DNA of 64,000 bases, taken from positions 105,521 through 169,520 of the forward strand of contig JAENRP010000077.1 in the NCBI GenBank assembly GCA_024741835.1. The letters are read 5' to 3'. This document shows, piece after piece, positions 1 to 11,200 of the stretch. Each line of letters begins with the position of its first letter. The first letter of the stretch is position 1. The notes under the pieces were generated by a model. The model was not told the origin of the DNA. It saw only the letters and a program-made list of their open reading frames with translations, and searched no databases. Position numbers and translations under genes: made by a program. The DNA is from Diplocarpon mali (taxonomy: Eukaryota; Ascomycota; Leotiomycetes; Helotiales; Drepanopezizaceae).

Positions 1-23
1 TTTATACTAACCACTTATTCTAG

Positions 24-648
24 AATCATCTCACTGGTTACTCCACTTATGCGTCGCATGGTTACCAACGAGAGGCAACGCCTCTACGCATTGGAGACGC
101 GGCTAGAAAAGAGGACCAAGATGCCTATTACCAAACGAGGGCAGGCTTCAGTACTACCAGCAGATGTCACAAATCATCAAGAGCACATTGAGCATATTGG
201 GCCGCCGGGTCTTCGTCCAACTACTACTACTACTATGGACCCGAAACTTGACGAATATTATTACAGCATCGAGCCACGGTCTCATACAAATGAGAACCTA
301 GATCCGCTAGCTATTGATGCGCCATTTGTTGTCGAAACCCCAACACCATGCGACGATATGAACGATGTCAAGTTCCACGTGAATATAGTCCAATGTGGCC
401 GCCGACTTCAGCCGCAAGTAACGTTGACGTCAAGCTCCTGTCCAGGGTTTTTTAGCTTGGTTCAGCACATACACAGTTTGATGGACACTGGAACTAAGTA
501 TCTAAGCTCTATCGAGATCTTGGGTCCAAGTGGCATGCTGAATGTAAAGGACGAAGAGAGTTGGAGAGATGCGATTGCATCGGTTCAGCAGATCGAGTGG
601 ATGGACGGAGAGATGAAATGTGTGGTTGCAGTACTCGACAAGGAATAA
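24..648 (+). CDS. 5'-truncated gene of unknown function (3' exon)
   Basis: The reading frame is open from the left edge of the window to a stop at 646-648, so the gene starts outside the window. A branch-point-like ACTAAC followed by TTCTAG at 18-23 is a good intron 3' end, so the visible exon probably starts at 24; the first ATG in it (49) may be internal. The visible part is about 208 residues. It begins basic (an RRMVTNERQR-like stretch), has a polar, threonine-rich middle and ends in a more structured segment of about 85 residues with alternating hydrophobics (around FHVNIVQCGRRLQPQVTL and YLSSIEILGPSG). I do not recognise a domain. The C-terminal block looks folded and is a reasonable query for profile searches. 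The coding status is fairly certain from frame length and splice signal; function is unknown. Confidence 0.6.
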
Positions 649-981
649 TAGTCCTTTCAAGTTGGTGGAAGCTGGATTGAGTCTGCAGTTCAAAATCCGT
701 TGTTGATAAGGCATCAACGTTTTGCGGTGACAATATGGGTCTTGCTTTTGATCCATGTGCTGGTGCGAGGCCTTAATCCCGAGTTTAGACGAGGATTGTC
801 GTTAGATAGCGCAGGCAAGTCATGCATGTAGAAATTATGTCTCTGGTAATTAGATTGCTGCAAATAGGGAGAAGATTTCCGAACTCACTAGATATGTAGG
901 TGTGACGCTTGCACGCTAACGGCTCCATGTCCCAGGCACACAGAAGGGCAATACAATCAGGAAATCCGCGCTGCACTGATC
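649..981. other. Convergent 3' intergenic spacer
   Basis: Spacer between the 3' ends of the unknown plus-strand gene and the minus-strand methyltransferase. It presumably holds both 3' UTRs. I see no RNA gene, repeat or supported ORF in it. Confidence 0.5.
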
Positions 982-1857
982 TCACCCGGTCGTTTTCTTC
1001 AAAATCCCGACTACCAGCCATCTTTTCCTCTCAGTCACATCCTCAATCCCTCTGTCCTCAATCCACTCCCTTTCATGCCCCTCGGCATTCCTTTCCCAAA
1101 TTCTTTCAATCTCCAACCCTGCCTCCTTCAACGCCGATTTTTCATAAAAGCCCCTCATCTTCTCCCTGCCCGTATGAAACCCTGCTACAACCCAAGCTCT
1201 CCCATCACCCCCTTTCAAGAACCAGTGAATGCTCTTCAACAGATGGCCATGTTGCCAAGGCATCCATAGACAATCCGCCACTAGCAATCTCCCAAAGCTC
1301 CCCTTATTCAGCGCTGAGAACTCATCATTAAGAACCCCCCATTCATGCCCCTGAACCTCGACTTGTGCAACTGTCCTTGGAGACTTGGATCTCCTTGGCG
1401 TAATGTTTCGATCCATGTTCGCTTGTATATTTTTCAAAACTTCTGGTGCTGGGTAATCAGAAATTACCACCTTTTCTGCGCCCTCAAAGCTTGCCACAAT
1501 GCCCGCCAAGCCAGTGCCTGCTCCCAATTCAAGCACTCGCTCTCCTTTGACTGTCCACGCCTCCAATTCCTCTCCATTCATTCCTTGCCATGATCTTCCT
1601 TCCTCAATAAACTCTGTGAGTTGGACGCTGGCGTTCCATAAGAAGTGGCTAAAGAGTTTCCTGCTATCGTCGCCCTGGGGATCCGCCAATGAGAGCTCAA
1701 TCGCACCGTGTTTCTGTGATATGTAGACAACTGAACTATCCTTGTCTCCGTGCTGGTTCATTATGTCGTCTGGGAAGATGACGCCCAGAGAGCTACAGAA
1801 GAAGTCCTCCTGTTCCTCAGTCTCAGGCCCTGACAGCCGGATTTTGTCTGTTAGCAT
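982..1857 (-). CDS. EFM7: Methyltransf_16 family protein methyltransferase (EFM7/NNT1-like)
   Basis: Single-exon ORF of 291 residues. The S-adenosylmethionine binding motif I is VLELGAGTG at about residues 108-116, followed by an acidic strand end (VVISDYP, about 130-136). Upstream is the family-typical HFLWNASVQL block (about 71-80), and a VADCLW-type post-motif lies further on. This is the Methyltransf_16 layout seen in yeast Efm7 (formerly Nnt1), which methylates the N terminus and an adjacent lysine of elongation factor eEF1A; older annotations call it nicotinamide N-methyltransferase. Length is slightly above the yeast protein. The assignment to EFM7 rather than another family-16 methyltransferase is inference from the LWNA and SDYP blocks. 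Expected to be cytosolic; no signal peptide or membrane segment is visible. Confidence 0.8.
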   Translation of the reverse strand: MLTDKIRLSGPETEEQEDFFCSSLGVIFPDDIMNQHGDKDSSVVYISQKHGAIELSLADPQGDDSRKLFSHFLWNASVQLTEFIEEGRSWQGMNGEELEAWTVKGERVLELGAGTGLAGIVASFEGAEKVVISDYPAPEVLKNIQANMDRNITPRRSKSPRTVAQVEVQGHEWGVLNDEFSALNKGSFGRLLVADCLWMPWQHGHLLKSIHWFLKGGDGRAWVVAGFHTGREKMRGFYEKSALKEAGLEIERIWERNAEGHEREWIEDRGIEDVTERKRWLVVGILKKTTG

Positions 1858-2090
1858 CTTGCTTATTTAGATGTCACAACTCCTAAGGCTGAAGCAGGTG
1901 AAGAAGAGCGGCAACGAGTCCGCATTTGATACTTCACAGTTTCATTTATTGAGGAAATTTCAAGAGCTTGGTCGGCGGGGTTCTGTTGTGAATTGTTAAA
2001 ACTGCCAGCCTTCACCGGCACTACCCCTTGGCCAAGCATATGCTAGCTTGTTGATGTTATGACAAGGCTTACATCGGTAGCTTCGTATTA

Positions 2091-2200
2091 CTTTGTCGCA
2101 GGCCAAACAAACACCACATTAGCCTACTGCTAAGGGCGGATTAAAGCGTATTTGCAGGGTGAAGTATCCTATCATCTGGCATTTGTTAGCCTGCGACGAG
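2091..2200. mobile_element. MITE copy A of the TTTGTCGCAGGC family
   Basis: The left end is TA followed by CTTTGTCGCAGGCC and then AAACAAACACCACATTAG. The right end carries the inverted TTAGCCTGCGACGA. Length is about 110 bp, like the other copies. The right TA is not preserved (CGACGAGGG), so this copy is eroded on that side. No coding capacity. Confidence 0.7.
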
Positions 2201-2222
2201 GGCAGGCCAAAGATGACAAGGG

Positions 2223-2256
2223 TATTTTGTCGCAGGCTCAACAAACAAGGCACCAC
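2223..2256. repeat. Solo terminal repeat of the same MITE family
   Basis: TA followed by TTTTGTCGCAGGCTC and AACAAACAAGGCACCAC matches the left terminal repeat of the 110-bp element, in the same orientation, 23 bp after copy A. No partner end is visible downstream. It may be a second truncated insertion or a duplicated end. Confidence 0.6.
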
Positions 2257-3286
2257 TCTTATCCAAGGAATCGGGAACTACATGTACAATTGGCTAAATG
2301 GTGAAGGACAGGAGTTTTGATGCTAGTTTTCTCCGAGTATTTAAAAAATACAGTACAGCGTTTCCCGCTCGTGCTACAAAGTTTAGAAGCTATACAGCAT
2401 GTAAAAAGAAAGAGAGAGAAATTAATAACAACCAAAACCAGGGCATTAAAATTGGGGATGGATCTCTACGGGGTCCAGCCTTCGGCAAAACGCAACTTTA
2501 AGTTTATAGCAATGCTATCTTGCTTCAATTCGAATCTGACTTGACGCAACGTAATCGAAAAATATTGACGCATGTCCAGTACATCGGCTTATTACATAGA
2601 GCTAGAGGCTCACAGGACAGTATGAATTTTAGGATACAATCTTTTATAGGCCTGACGGAGAAAGTGCGTCGCTGTATTAGCTCGGAAGGCCAATGAATAG
2701 AGGAGGTGGGTAGGAACCCACCGAATTCAATGGGCCCAAACAAAAACTACATGATAGTACAATCAACCCTGCAGACGCACGCATTTGTGTTAACCACCCT
2801 TGCACGCTACTGTGGTGTTTACTCGGTCTGCGACGAAGAATTACTTCGTACACGGAAAACTGACCAGGCTTCTGGATTGAACAGAGCATTGAGGCACTTC
2901 GAGTGGCAAGCGAACCTAGCTCATTTGCACGTGTATGGGGATAGAGTAGGACTCCTCCTATTCAATTACGGATACTGTGTATGTTTGCAATTCACGTTTC
3001 CGGAAAACTCTCCATTACTCCATGTCTCTCAGCCATCCCAATCTCTTAAGAATCTTAGTGGACGATCTAATCAAGCAAATAAGCTGCCTCGACCCGTCCC
3101 CAGCCTCGCTCGTAGCAGCCCTGTCCTCACGCACGGGATCGTGCTTACTTTTATGCCGGGCAGCTGCATAGATAAACGTACACCGAGTAGCTCTCTCATT
3201 CTCGATCGTTGTCTCGCGAATATGTTCTTTCTGCGTGGTTCGCCGTAGCCAGTTGTTAACTTCTAACGCGCTTTGTTGTGTGCTAG

Positions 3287-5038
3287 TGTCAAAACATCAT
3301 TCTGTCGGGAAATATGCGATAGTGTCGCTGCGGATATGGACGATTATATGTTCAAGACCAATGTGGCCCGCTGCAAGAATGTCGCGGAGGCGACGACATA
3401 CCTGGAGCTCTTCTCTTATTCGGTAAGTAGAGGAATAATTGATTCAGGAACCCTTCGAAATCTTATTCAATTCAGGATCCGGAATATAATAGTGTCGAAG
3501 AGCATCCTTTGACACCAGACGAGTTCGAGAACTATCTTCATCGAAGGGTACAGTTGCGCCTAGGACGAAGTGAAATGGAAAACGTAGCTGAAATATGATT
3601 GCTAGGGTGCATTTGCACCTCCAAAGCTCCCCAATGGAGTAGTTCAATTAGCTGGCATGCGATTGATGTAAGTCCGCGATCTTATGAAGTAGGGTGGGAG
3701 GGGGTCCTGCTTACGTGCCAAGTCTTCAGCAGAATGCTCAACATCCCGAAACCTTTACTCCTCATGTGATTAGCCTGAAGCCTGAAGTCTATAAGTCGAT
3801 GGTAGTAACGCTGAATCTACCATATCGCGCAATTGAAAGTACAAGTGCTGTCGGCCCATTTTTCTGGGCAGCGTGGGATCAGGACGAGATAAATCCTCAT
3901 CTGCGTATGATTCCCCGATTAATCTGTCACACAGCCTCTGACATCAGAATAGAAATCGTATACCGAAAAAGTGATGTCCGAAAGAAAGGCTACACGCGGG
4001 GCTGGGAGCTCATGCTGTCACACGACGTAAACAACGGCATAACCGCGGGCTTCTGCAAGGGAACCCCAAGCTCCGACATTGTAGAGTGCATCAAGCATCT
4101 CAAAGAATGTGTGCTTCAAATTGGCCACCCTATGCTTCTTCCAATTATTATCTTCTCACACGATGTTTCATTCAAAACAGACATCAAGCAACGAGAAGCG
4201 CGCGATTGGCTTCGACGTCTCGAACACGCGGTTAGTATGCGCAGCGAGATCGAGGAAAGAGAGGGGTATGTGAAGGAGGGAGTTGTGGACCTAGATGCTG
4301 TCAACAGGGACCTGGTGGAGTGCCACAGCCAGGTTCTGTGGAAGAGGCCAAAGGCTTATCTGGAGATATTGAAAGGGATTGAGGTAGCGATGGCTAAGTT
4401 CTACGAAGTATTGCCAGAATCTAGGAAAGAGAAGCCGATGAAGGCTTTGCAGGCTAGCATGCTTGCCAGAATGGAATTCTACCGGGTGAAGTTGCAGGGC
4501 ATCGAGAGTTACGCTCATACGACCTTGCAACGGCTGGAGATCCAGAGGAGTGCAGTAAGTCATTAGTAAAGACTCCTGAGGCACATTAGACTGACCGAGA
4601 CAGCTTTACAACATTATAGCGCAGAAGGAAAGTAAACTAAATTTCAAAATGGCCGGTGAACAACGGAAGCTTGCACACTCCAGCAAACGAGATTCAGCAG
4701 CTATGAAGACTATTTCATTACTCGGGGCCGTTTTCTTACCCGGCGCCTATCTCGCCTCGGTCTTCTCCACGACGTTCTTCAATTTCCAACCAGATCAAGG
4801 CGAAAAGATGGTTGCAAGTCAGTTTTGGATATACTGGGCAGTAACGATTCCCTTGACTGCGATTATCGTCGCATTCTGGTATGTTTGGGAGAGGAAAAGG
4901 GAGGCGAGATACGACCGTGAAGATTTGGACTTGGAAAAGGGGAGTGAGGATATGGAGAGAACGATTATGGCTATGATGAGAAAGAGGACCATGAGCAAAG
5001 CCAGTACATGGGACACAGGAAACAAGAAACAGGAGTAA
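3287..5038 (+). CDS. CorA-like two-TM transporter-type protein (fungal expansion family)
   Basis: Assembled exons are 3287-3422, 3476-3547, 3606-3667, 3693-4554 and 4604-5038, about 522 codons, with the N-terminal exon unresolved. The soluble body contains blocks typical of the fungal family (ATTYLELFSYS, LTPDEFENYLHRR, GPFFWAAWDQDEINPHLR), then helices leading to two hydrophobic segments: SLLGAVFLPGAYLASVFSTT and WIYWAVTIPLTAIIVAFW. The first ends in the LPxxxxxxxFSTTFF signature of CorA-related fungal membrane proteins. CorA proteins conduct Mg2+, but the canonical GMN loop is absent here, so ion transport is doubtful. The gap between exons three and four would be only 25 bp (3668-3692), which is below normal intron size although it keeps frame; see findings. 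An earlier exon near 3022 is possible. Confidence 0.7.
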
Positions 5039-5383
5039 GAGGTGAGAACGGCAGAATGGACTATAATAGATGATTCAGGATAATGGTGAATGATGATCAT
5101 GACTTACGAAGCACCACAAAGGATACAGGAAACGTGAAGTGCAACGATGTGATACCAGGCAAGAGACAGATGTACTACTTGGATCAGAAAAGCACGTCGA
5201 CTTGTCAAATTTCAAATGACACATATTAACGGCATCTCCTAGTTTCCCTGCGATCCTTGCAAGACCCGTAACTTAGCTGGTATTTGTTAATACTGAGAGC
5301 CAACACCTCGGCTATTGCTCCTTCAATCGATCTATACTAAAGTCAGAACGTTCACCTCACGCTTTAAGCCTCGATAGTTTGCC
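5039..5383. other. Convergent 3' spacer
   Basis: Separates the 3' ends of the CorA-like gene (+) and the EF-hand gene (-). No additional feature seen. Confidence 0.5.
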
Positions 5384-6288
5384 TCATGCGTCACTCCCTA
5401 CTTCTCCCTTTCCCTCATTACTTGCCCCGCCCGCAACGCTAGCCACAAATTCCTGGTATTTGAACACCTCCCCTCTCTTCCCCATCCCACTAGCATGTCT
5501 TCCAAAAGCCCGTCTCCCAGAAAACCCGCTCATAACCCTATCAACCTCTCTCTCGGTCAGCGGTTTCTCGCCTGGGTCAGGCGCCGTATGTAGCAATGCA
5601 TCCCTCAATTCCGCCAAGTCGACTTGTCCGCTATCGTCTTCATCAAATGCCGAGAAGGCGGAGAGCATGTCTGCAGGCGGGCCAAGCGCGGCTAGATGCA
5701 CAGCAATAGAATTGAGGAAAGCAGGCAAAGAAATTGTTTGTGACGTAGATGGTGGGAAGAAAGCCGTTATGTCGGATGAATTGGCGGAGAGTCCTGTCTT
5801 CCGATTAGCAGTTTCTCGCTATAAGCAATAGATCACTCACCCAGTTGTGTCAGCATATCAGCAATGTCCTCTCTCCCAATTTGCCCATCACTATCTCTAT
5901 CTAAGACTTGAAAACCCTCCCTCAATTCTCTGACTTGTGCTGGCTGCAACTTCGAGAGTGCATTGTTGTCTCCCGTATTCCTCGCCGTCAATACCCCCCC
6001 GAACCCTGGACTGCTCGGGCCCCTTATTGGCGAGTCTGCACTTTCTCGTTGAGCAGCTGTGTGGCCTCGTGGAGTGCATCTAGTAGTTTCTGATTCCGTG
6101 GTGGGCGTAGAGCTGCGGGCAAGTCTTGAAGGTGTGGTGGCCGTTGCTGTGACCATTTTGACTGGAGAGGGAGTAGGTGTTGATTGCCGGAGTGGTGACG
6201 GAGATGTGGGGTTACTCTCAGGTCTACGAAACGGTGAAGATCGAGGGCTCCCGTAGGAGAGAGGAGAGGGCTTGTATGTAGCAGCCAT
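5384..6288 (-). CDS. EF-hand protein, probable myosin regulatory light chain
   Basis: Two exons, 6288-5841 and 5793-5384, joined by a 47-bp intron (GTGAGT...ACAG) inside a glycine codon, give 285 residues. The first 110 residues are Ser/Pro/Thr-rich and probably disordered, with many SP/TP sites. The C-terminal half is calmodulin-like. A good EF-hand loop, DRDSDGQIGRED at residues 130-141, has ligands at positions 1, 3, 5 and 12. A second motif, FDEDDSGQVDLAEL, follows in exon two. Filamentous fungi encode a regulatory light chain of type II myosin with this arrangement (long variable N terminus plus degenerate EF-hands), acting at the cytokinetic ring. I infer that identity; a generic EF-hand protein is the alternative. 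The start at 6288 is the first ATG of an open frame and precedes the disordered region. Confidence 0.75.
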
Positions 6289-6880
6289 GACCGCGAGCTA
6301 AGTTGATGATGTTTGTCGATAAGGAAGTAGCTATGTGTGCGTGTTGTTTCTATACTCGGAAGATACACGAGACTTCCAATACTTAAACTGTGAAATCGTA
6401 TCAATTAGAGCGCCAATCAGACTTTCGGATTGCGCGCAAGTATTTTGTAATTGCTGTTAGTTTTGTAGTCAGTCCAAGTTGAAGGTTGTCAGTGTAAACA
6501 AACCCTATGACTGGGAAGCTTACCTTATCTGATGAGCCGAGCCCCACATAATAGTTCCACTAACAGTTAGTCTGCGCTTCGGTCGGCCGGCCATCCTCAG
6601 CACGCTCAGGGGAAAAAGGCTACTCATACCAGAGATTTGCGCTGCCTTGTTGCCTTCTGACGACGCCAGTGTCACCTTCGTTGACCTTAACATTTCGAAA
6701 GTGGTAGTTGCATACCCAAGATGCACTTTTCCGCTGGTGATTAATGTAAGGCCTGTCAAAACCACGAGACTTGCGATTCCTTACCGTGTCCTGCATAGTT
6801 CTTGTCATAGCTTGCATGCAGTAACCTTGTCAAAGCCCCAAGTGGATCTGTCGCACGTATTCTCCTAGCTCGAGTCGGAA
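6289..6880. promoter_or_regulatory. Bidirectional promoter region, EF-hand gene / AFI1
   Basis: About 590 bp between two divergent starts. Short overlapping reading frames occur on both strands here, but none has splice support or composition like the neighbours. It presumably holds both promoters and 5' UTRs. I see no single motif that stands out. Confidence 0.45.
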
Positions 6881-9546
6881 ATGGGTGATGATGGCTTCAA
6901 CCTACATCACCCAAATCTACAGAAACAGAGACCTTCAGATCCCAGAGCTACCATGCAACGTCAGACTAACAGAGGCACTTCGGGAACAATAGACCCAAGA
7001 GACTCTCATGGTAGCAATGGTGCTGGAGCTCGCCGAACATCACTGTCCTCATTTCCGTCCTCGAGATCTCCCAGCGCCATGTCTCGACATTCTAGACCGT
7101 CGAGATCTCCCAATCCGCCAGTGAATAATCCCGATCGCATATCGGATCCCAGCTCGAATTCGAAAACCTCCTCGAGTGGTGTGTCTTCCCAGCACTCTTC
7201 CATGTCGGCGCCTAAGCGGCATAATCCAGAGGCACACCCAAAAAGGAAGCTCAAATCCCAGTACCCGCGCGGAGAAGGAGAGAATCATGTGGAATACATT
7301 CTGGTTGCCTCATTCGATGTGGATAAAGGGCCCATAATGGAACACCAGTATCCAGTAGCGATTACTGGAGATGAGCACATGTTGGCGGAATTGATGTTGC
7401 CAGACCAGGCGCATGTACGGAATCAGGATTGGACAATGTTCTTTCTGCACAAGGATACAAGTCAAGATGAAGAAGATGCAGATTTGAAGGAAGAGAGTAA
7501 AAGGAAACGACAGCGGAGGAAGGACAGAGCTGCTGGGATACTAGATCCAGATGACGTTGAGGCTGCAGAGGACGATGATGAGGATCTGAGAAGTGAAGAG
7601 TCAGAAGACAGCGAACCAGAAGGCGGAGCCGGGCCACCTTTGATCTATGTTCTCAATCTGGTCAATACAAAGCAGGACAAGACCGCCAAAAGAGGGGCGG
7701 TGGTGAAGGCCATGGCGATATGTACACGCCATCCCTTCTTGCATATCTACAAGGTCAGTGGATCTCAACTCACCAATTCGGAAGTTTCTAATTAAAGGTA
7801 GCCTTTATTGCTGCTAGCCCTGGAGGAATATTTTAAATCGCCGCATCCGGCGACGCTGGCGTTGCTGTACGAAGCGGTAAACACTATGGATTTATCACTT
7901 ATGCCAAGACTAAGTCTCTTGGAACGACATTTGTTACAAGCGAGCGATAACAAAGATTTGTTTGTCGAAAAGTTCGAGCAGATGATCCAGATGAGGATGG
8001 CAGAGGATAGAGGAGAAGCCCCAGAAATTGCGTCTACTATGTCTGAAAGTCCCGAGAGACGAATGGACCTGACTCGAAATGGGACTAAGGCGCATGTGGT
8101 GGCGCACTCGATGTACTCGGTACCTCGAGACACCCACGAATTTGAGACGAAAGTTATGTACAATGGAATCCCGATCCCGATAAAAGTTCCAGTTGCAGTA
8201 TCACCAGAGACCGTTGGGGACTTCTCCCTTATCAAACTTATCCAGACCTTTGGCGAACCTCATGCAAAATCACCCCAACCATTCGCACTTCATCCACATC
8301 TGACAACTAGTGGAGCATTTACTCATCCAATTATAGTCTTGGCCAACGCAATGTTGACCCAAAAACGAGTAATTTTCCTCGGCTACAACCGCCCATCAGG
8401 AGAAGTGGCCGAAGCTGTTCTTGCAGCGTGTGCAATAGCTTCAGGGGGGATTCTTCGCGGCTTTACACGCCACGCATTTCCATACACTGATTTAAGCAAG
8501 ATCGATGATCTGCTCAAGGTCCCGGGCTTCATAGCTGGTGTCACAAACCCCACTTTCGAGAATCATCCCGAGTGGTGGGATCTGCTATGCGATTTGCCAA
8601 CAGGTCGGATGAAAATAAGCAACAGGATAGAAGCTCCCCCTCTCACGGAAGGTCTCGCTAATTTCCAGTCTCAAAATCCTGGCTACGCAAATTTCGTGAA
8701 TGTGTCGTCTTCATCACATACGGTCACAGACCTAACTGGAGATGCAGCTTTCATGGGCGATGTGTTTCGCAGTATTGCTGCCAGGCACGGCGAAGGTGTA
8801 ATACGTGCAAAGTGGCGTCACTGGGTTGAGAAGTTTACACGCATATCGGCCGCTTTTGAAGAAACTGTCTACGGAGCTAGTGCGTTATATATTGGGGTTG
8901 AGGAAGCAGAGCCTGGAAACGAGAGTGTGTCTGGTCATGGATATGTTTGGCCTGATGAGCCTTCGAAGTTAAAAGAGTTGGCTGGCTGTGTGCATCGTAT
9001 TGAGGGGTGGAGAAATACTCGTAGCTACTTCAGCTTCAAGCAGGTAATATTGCATTGGCCTTCGCTAAGGGTGCGCAGACTAACGCATTAAAGGATATCG
9101 CCCAACTATATAACTTCAGGCCCCTGAAGGCACTTGACCTCCATCATCTGCATGATCAGTTGCGAATGACTAAGCTGACACCGAGTTCAAGTCGCGAAAT
9201 TTACCTGGCACTTTCTCGATATACACATTCTTACGACGAGATTTGTCAACTATTGACAGTGGCGCCAGAATCACACGCCGGGCTGTTCTACCTGGCACTC
9301 GGACTGTTCCACAAAGATAAAGATGTGAGATTAATGGTTGTCGATCTCCTGGAGAGAATTAGTGAGCATGAAGCAGGAAGGCATTGGTGGAAAGCTCTCA
9401 GCCGATTCGAGAAGCTGGCATACTATCGGATACGCCGAGAAGCAGAAGCAGAGATTAGAAGCAACATGGGAGAGAATGGCAATGTGCTTCAGTCCCTTCC
9501 GAACGGACAACAAATGACCATGATGGCCGAGAAACGAATAAGCTGA
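6881..9546 (+). CDS. AFI1: Arf3-interacting polarity protein Afi1/MesA (DENN-like)
   Basis: Exons 6881-7753, 7802-9043 and 9094-9546, with introns of 48 and 50 bp, encode 855 residues with exact frame continuity. Residues 1-130 are Ser/Arg/Pro-rich and likely disordered. The Afi1 docking domain begins at [15 protein letters not shown] and ends near HPFLHIYK at the first intron; it contains an acidic/basic insert ([10 protein letters not shown]...RRKDRAAG and a long D/E run). The second exon carries the SPA (stabilisation of polarity axis) DENN-related domain, for example [20 protein letters not shown] and [18 protein letters not shown]. In yeast Afi1 binds the Arf3 GTPase and marks polarised growth sites; in Aspergillus the homologue MesA stabilises the hyphal polarity axis. 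Expected at cortical growth sites. No break or odd feature seen. Confidence 0.9.
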
Positions 9547-9771
9547 GAAATTACAGCTGTCACGAAGTTTGCAAATGTTGCTGCGCAACAAAATATTTAC
9601 AAAGATACCCACTATTATGGCATAGTTCGAAGAGATGAAGTACGAGCGGATACGTGAGCTTGTAAGTTCTTGAGTGGCCCGTACTATAGTTTATGTTTCG
9701 AAGCCGATTTACTTCTATCAGCATGAGCCGAGCCATAGCATGTATATAAAAAATGATGCTGGAGCGGCCTA

Positions 9772-10761
9772 CTATGCCAGAAGATATTTTGCCGCATAGT
9801 TGACATGATCAGTCGCAAATGTCGAGATGAAAAAGTATGAGTGGTCATATCCCTACAGGCTGTCAACATCTCGCTTCCATTTCACTCATAACAGAGCAAG
9901 GAAGGAGACTTACATCCTGATATCTGACCTCCAATCCCTTTTTTCCACTCTTCTCAGCTGCCTCGACCAGGTTCTCTGGCAACAACTGCTTCTGCTTGTA
10001 AAAGTTATCGCCTGTGCCCACATCAACCAACGCCTCGAATTCCCCCTTCCACGTCTTCATCAACTCCGTCGCATCGTGCTTCTTCCACGCCTCTCTATCA
10101 TCACCCAGATATCCCTTGAACGCCTTCTCGCCCCACGGGCATTGACTCGGATTCGAAATTGGTGCGAAGGCACTGACACTCTTGTACATTCCTGGATTCT
10201 TCAGGAACAGAGTCAAGGCGCCATGACCGCCCATACTATGGCCTGTGATAGACATACGCGAGGAGTCGAGTTCGGAGAAAGAGGAGAAGAGAGCTTTGGG
10301 GAGTTCGGATGTGATATAGGATTCCATTCTGTAGTTCTCGGACCAAGGGGAGGCGGTGGCGTCGATGTAGAAACCAGCGCCGGAGCCGAAGTCATAGGAA
10401 TCATCTTCGCCTTGGATGTTAAGGCCTCCTGTGTCAGGTCAAGTATTCAGCATTTAATTGCTTAGTTTGGGGGTTACTTAAGGTGTGCGAATGAGGGCGT
10501 ACGTGGAGATGTATCTGGAAAAACAACTGCTATTCCCTTTTGACTGGCCGCTGACTGGAAGAAACCCTTCTCAGCACAGTTGTCCCCCGTACAGGTGAGG
10601 CCGGAAAGATAGATGAGGACGGGGACTTTGGCCGAAGAACTGGAATTGGGTGGTAGGTACAGATTCAGAGCCATTGTGCAACCTGTAGTTGACGCATCGT
10701 GAGTGAGCTTGAACAGCTTGCCGCCAAAAGAGGCAATGGTTGCGGTTGTTTTGAAAGACAT
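9772..10761 (-). CDS. S-formylglutathione hydrolase (esterase D)
   Basis: Exons 10761-10503, 10428-9914 and 9852-9772, with introns of 74 and 61 bp, give 284 residues, the usual family length. It hydrolyses S-formylglutathione to formate and glutathione, the last step of glutathione-dependent formaldehyde detoxification in the cytosol. The alpha/beta-hydrolase nucleophile elbow GHSMGG places the catalytic Ser at 151. The acid is Asp226 (GTGDNFY) and the base His262 (GYDHSYFFI, in the short last exon). The family signature [12 protein letters not shown] (about 51-62) and the block [12 protein letters not shown] are present. The middle exon boundary at 10428 restores the conserved [18 protein letters not shown] segment. 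A pair of stress-response-element-like CCCCT boxes lies about 125-145 bp upstream of the start. Confidence 0.93.
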
Positions 10762-10880
10762 ATTCTGTAAAACCGGCCAGACCTATTTGGTTACCGGAGA
10801 ACGAACACTCAGAGAGTCAGGATGGCACGGCTGTGACTTTGTAATCTGATGGCTCGGCTACTCTAACGTTTTAGACGTTG

Positions 10881-10909
10881 TTACCCCTCGCGGCCCCTCG
10901 CGGGGTAAT
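10881..10909. promoter_or_regulatory. Tandem CCCCT (STRE-like) palindrome upstream of formylglutathione hydrolase
   Basis: CCCCTCGCGG occurs twice in direct tandem (10884-10893 and 10894-10903). The whole is flanked by TTACCCC and GGGGTAA, giving an imperfect palindrome. CCCCT/AGGGG is the stress response element bound by Msn2/4-type zinc-finger factors in yeast and by SebA-like factors in filamentous fungi. The position about 120-150 bp before the ATG at 10761 fits a promoter element. Binding is inference. Confidence 0.5.
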
Positions 10910-11200
10910 GTATTGGCAGTCTAATTAATCCCTCCCAAATCGGAGCTGTCTCGGCATTCGGGCGCAACTGTTGTCGCAGTTTCGGGATCTTCGAATTCTA
11001 CTTTCCGACTCCTACGCAGTCACAAGAATGCAGGGAGAATTCAGCTCAAAATGGCGACGATTACATCGCAGATAATTTCTGCTGTTCTTATAGCCACTAG
11101 ATGCCTCCTGAACGCCATTTTTTATGCCAGGTCCAGCACCCTTGCAATGCAGAAGCCTCAAATACCCAGTCTCCACATCCGCTGCCAACCCATAAAACCT

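Larger units (their letters stand above)
1858..3286. other. Intergenic region with MITE remnants and possible upstream exon of the CorA-like gene
   Basis: Contains the methyltransferase promoter side, a MITE-like element (2091-2200) and a solo terminal repeat (2223-2256). At 3022-3171 a short plus-strand frame starts MSLSHPNLL and could be the N-terminal exon of the downstream CorA-like gene, but I cannot find a splice pair that joins it cleanly. Nothing else is supported. Confidence 0.4.

Noticed and set aside
909..1726. Plus-strand frames opposite the EFM7-like gene
   Set aside because: Antisense shadows; the minus strand carries the complete methyltransferase motifs.
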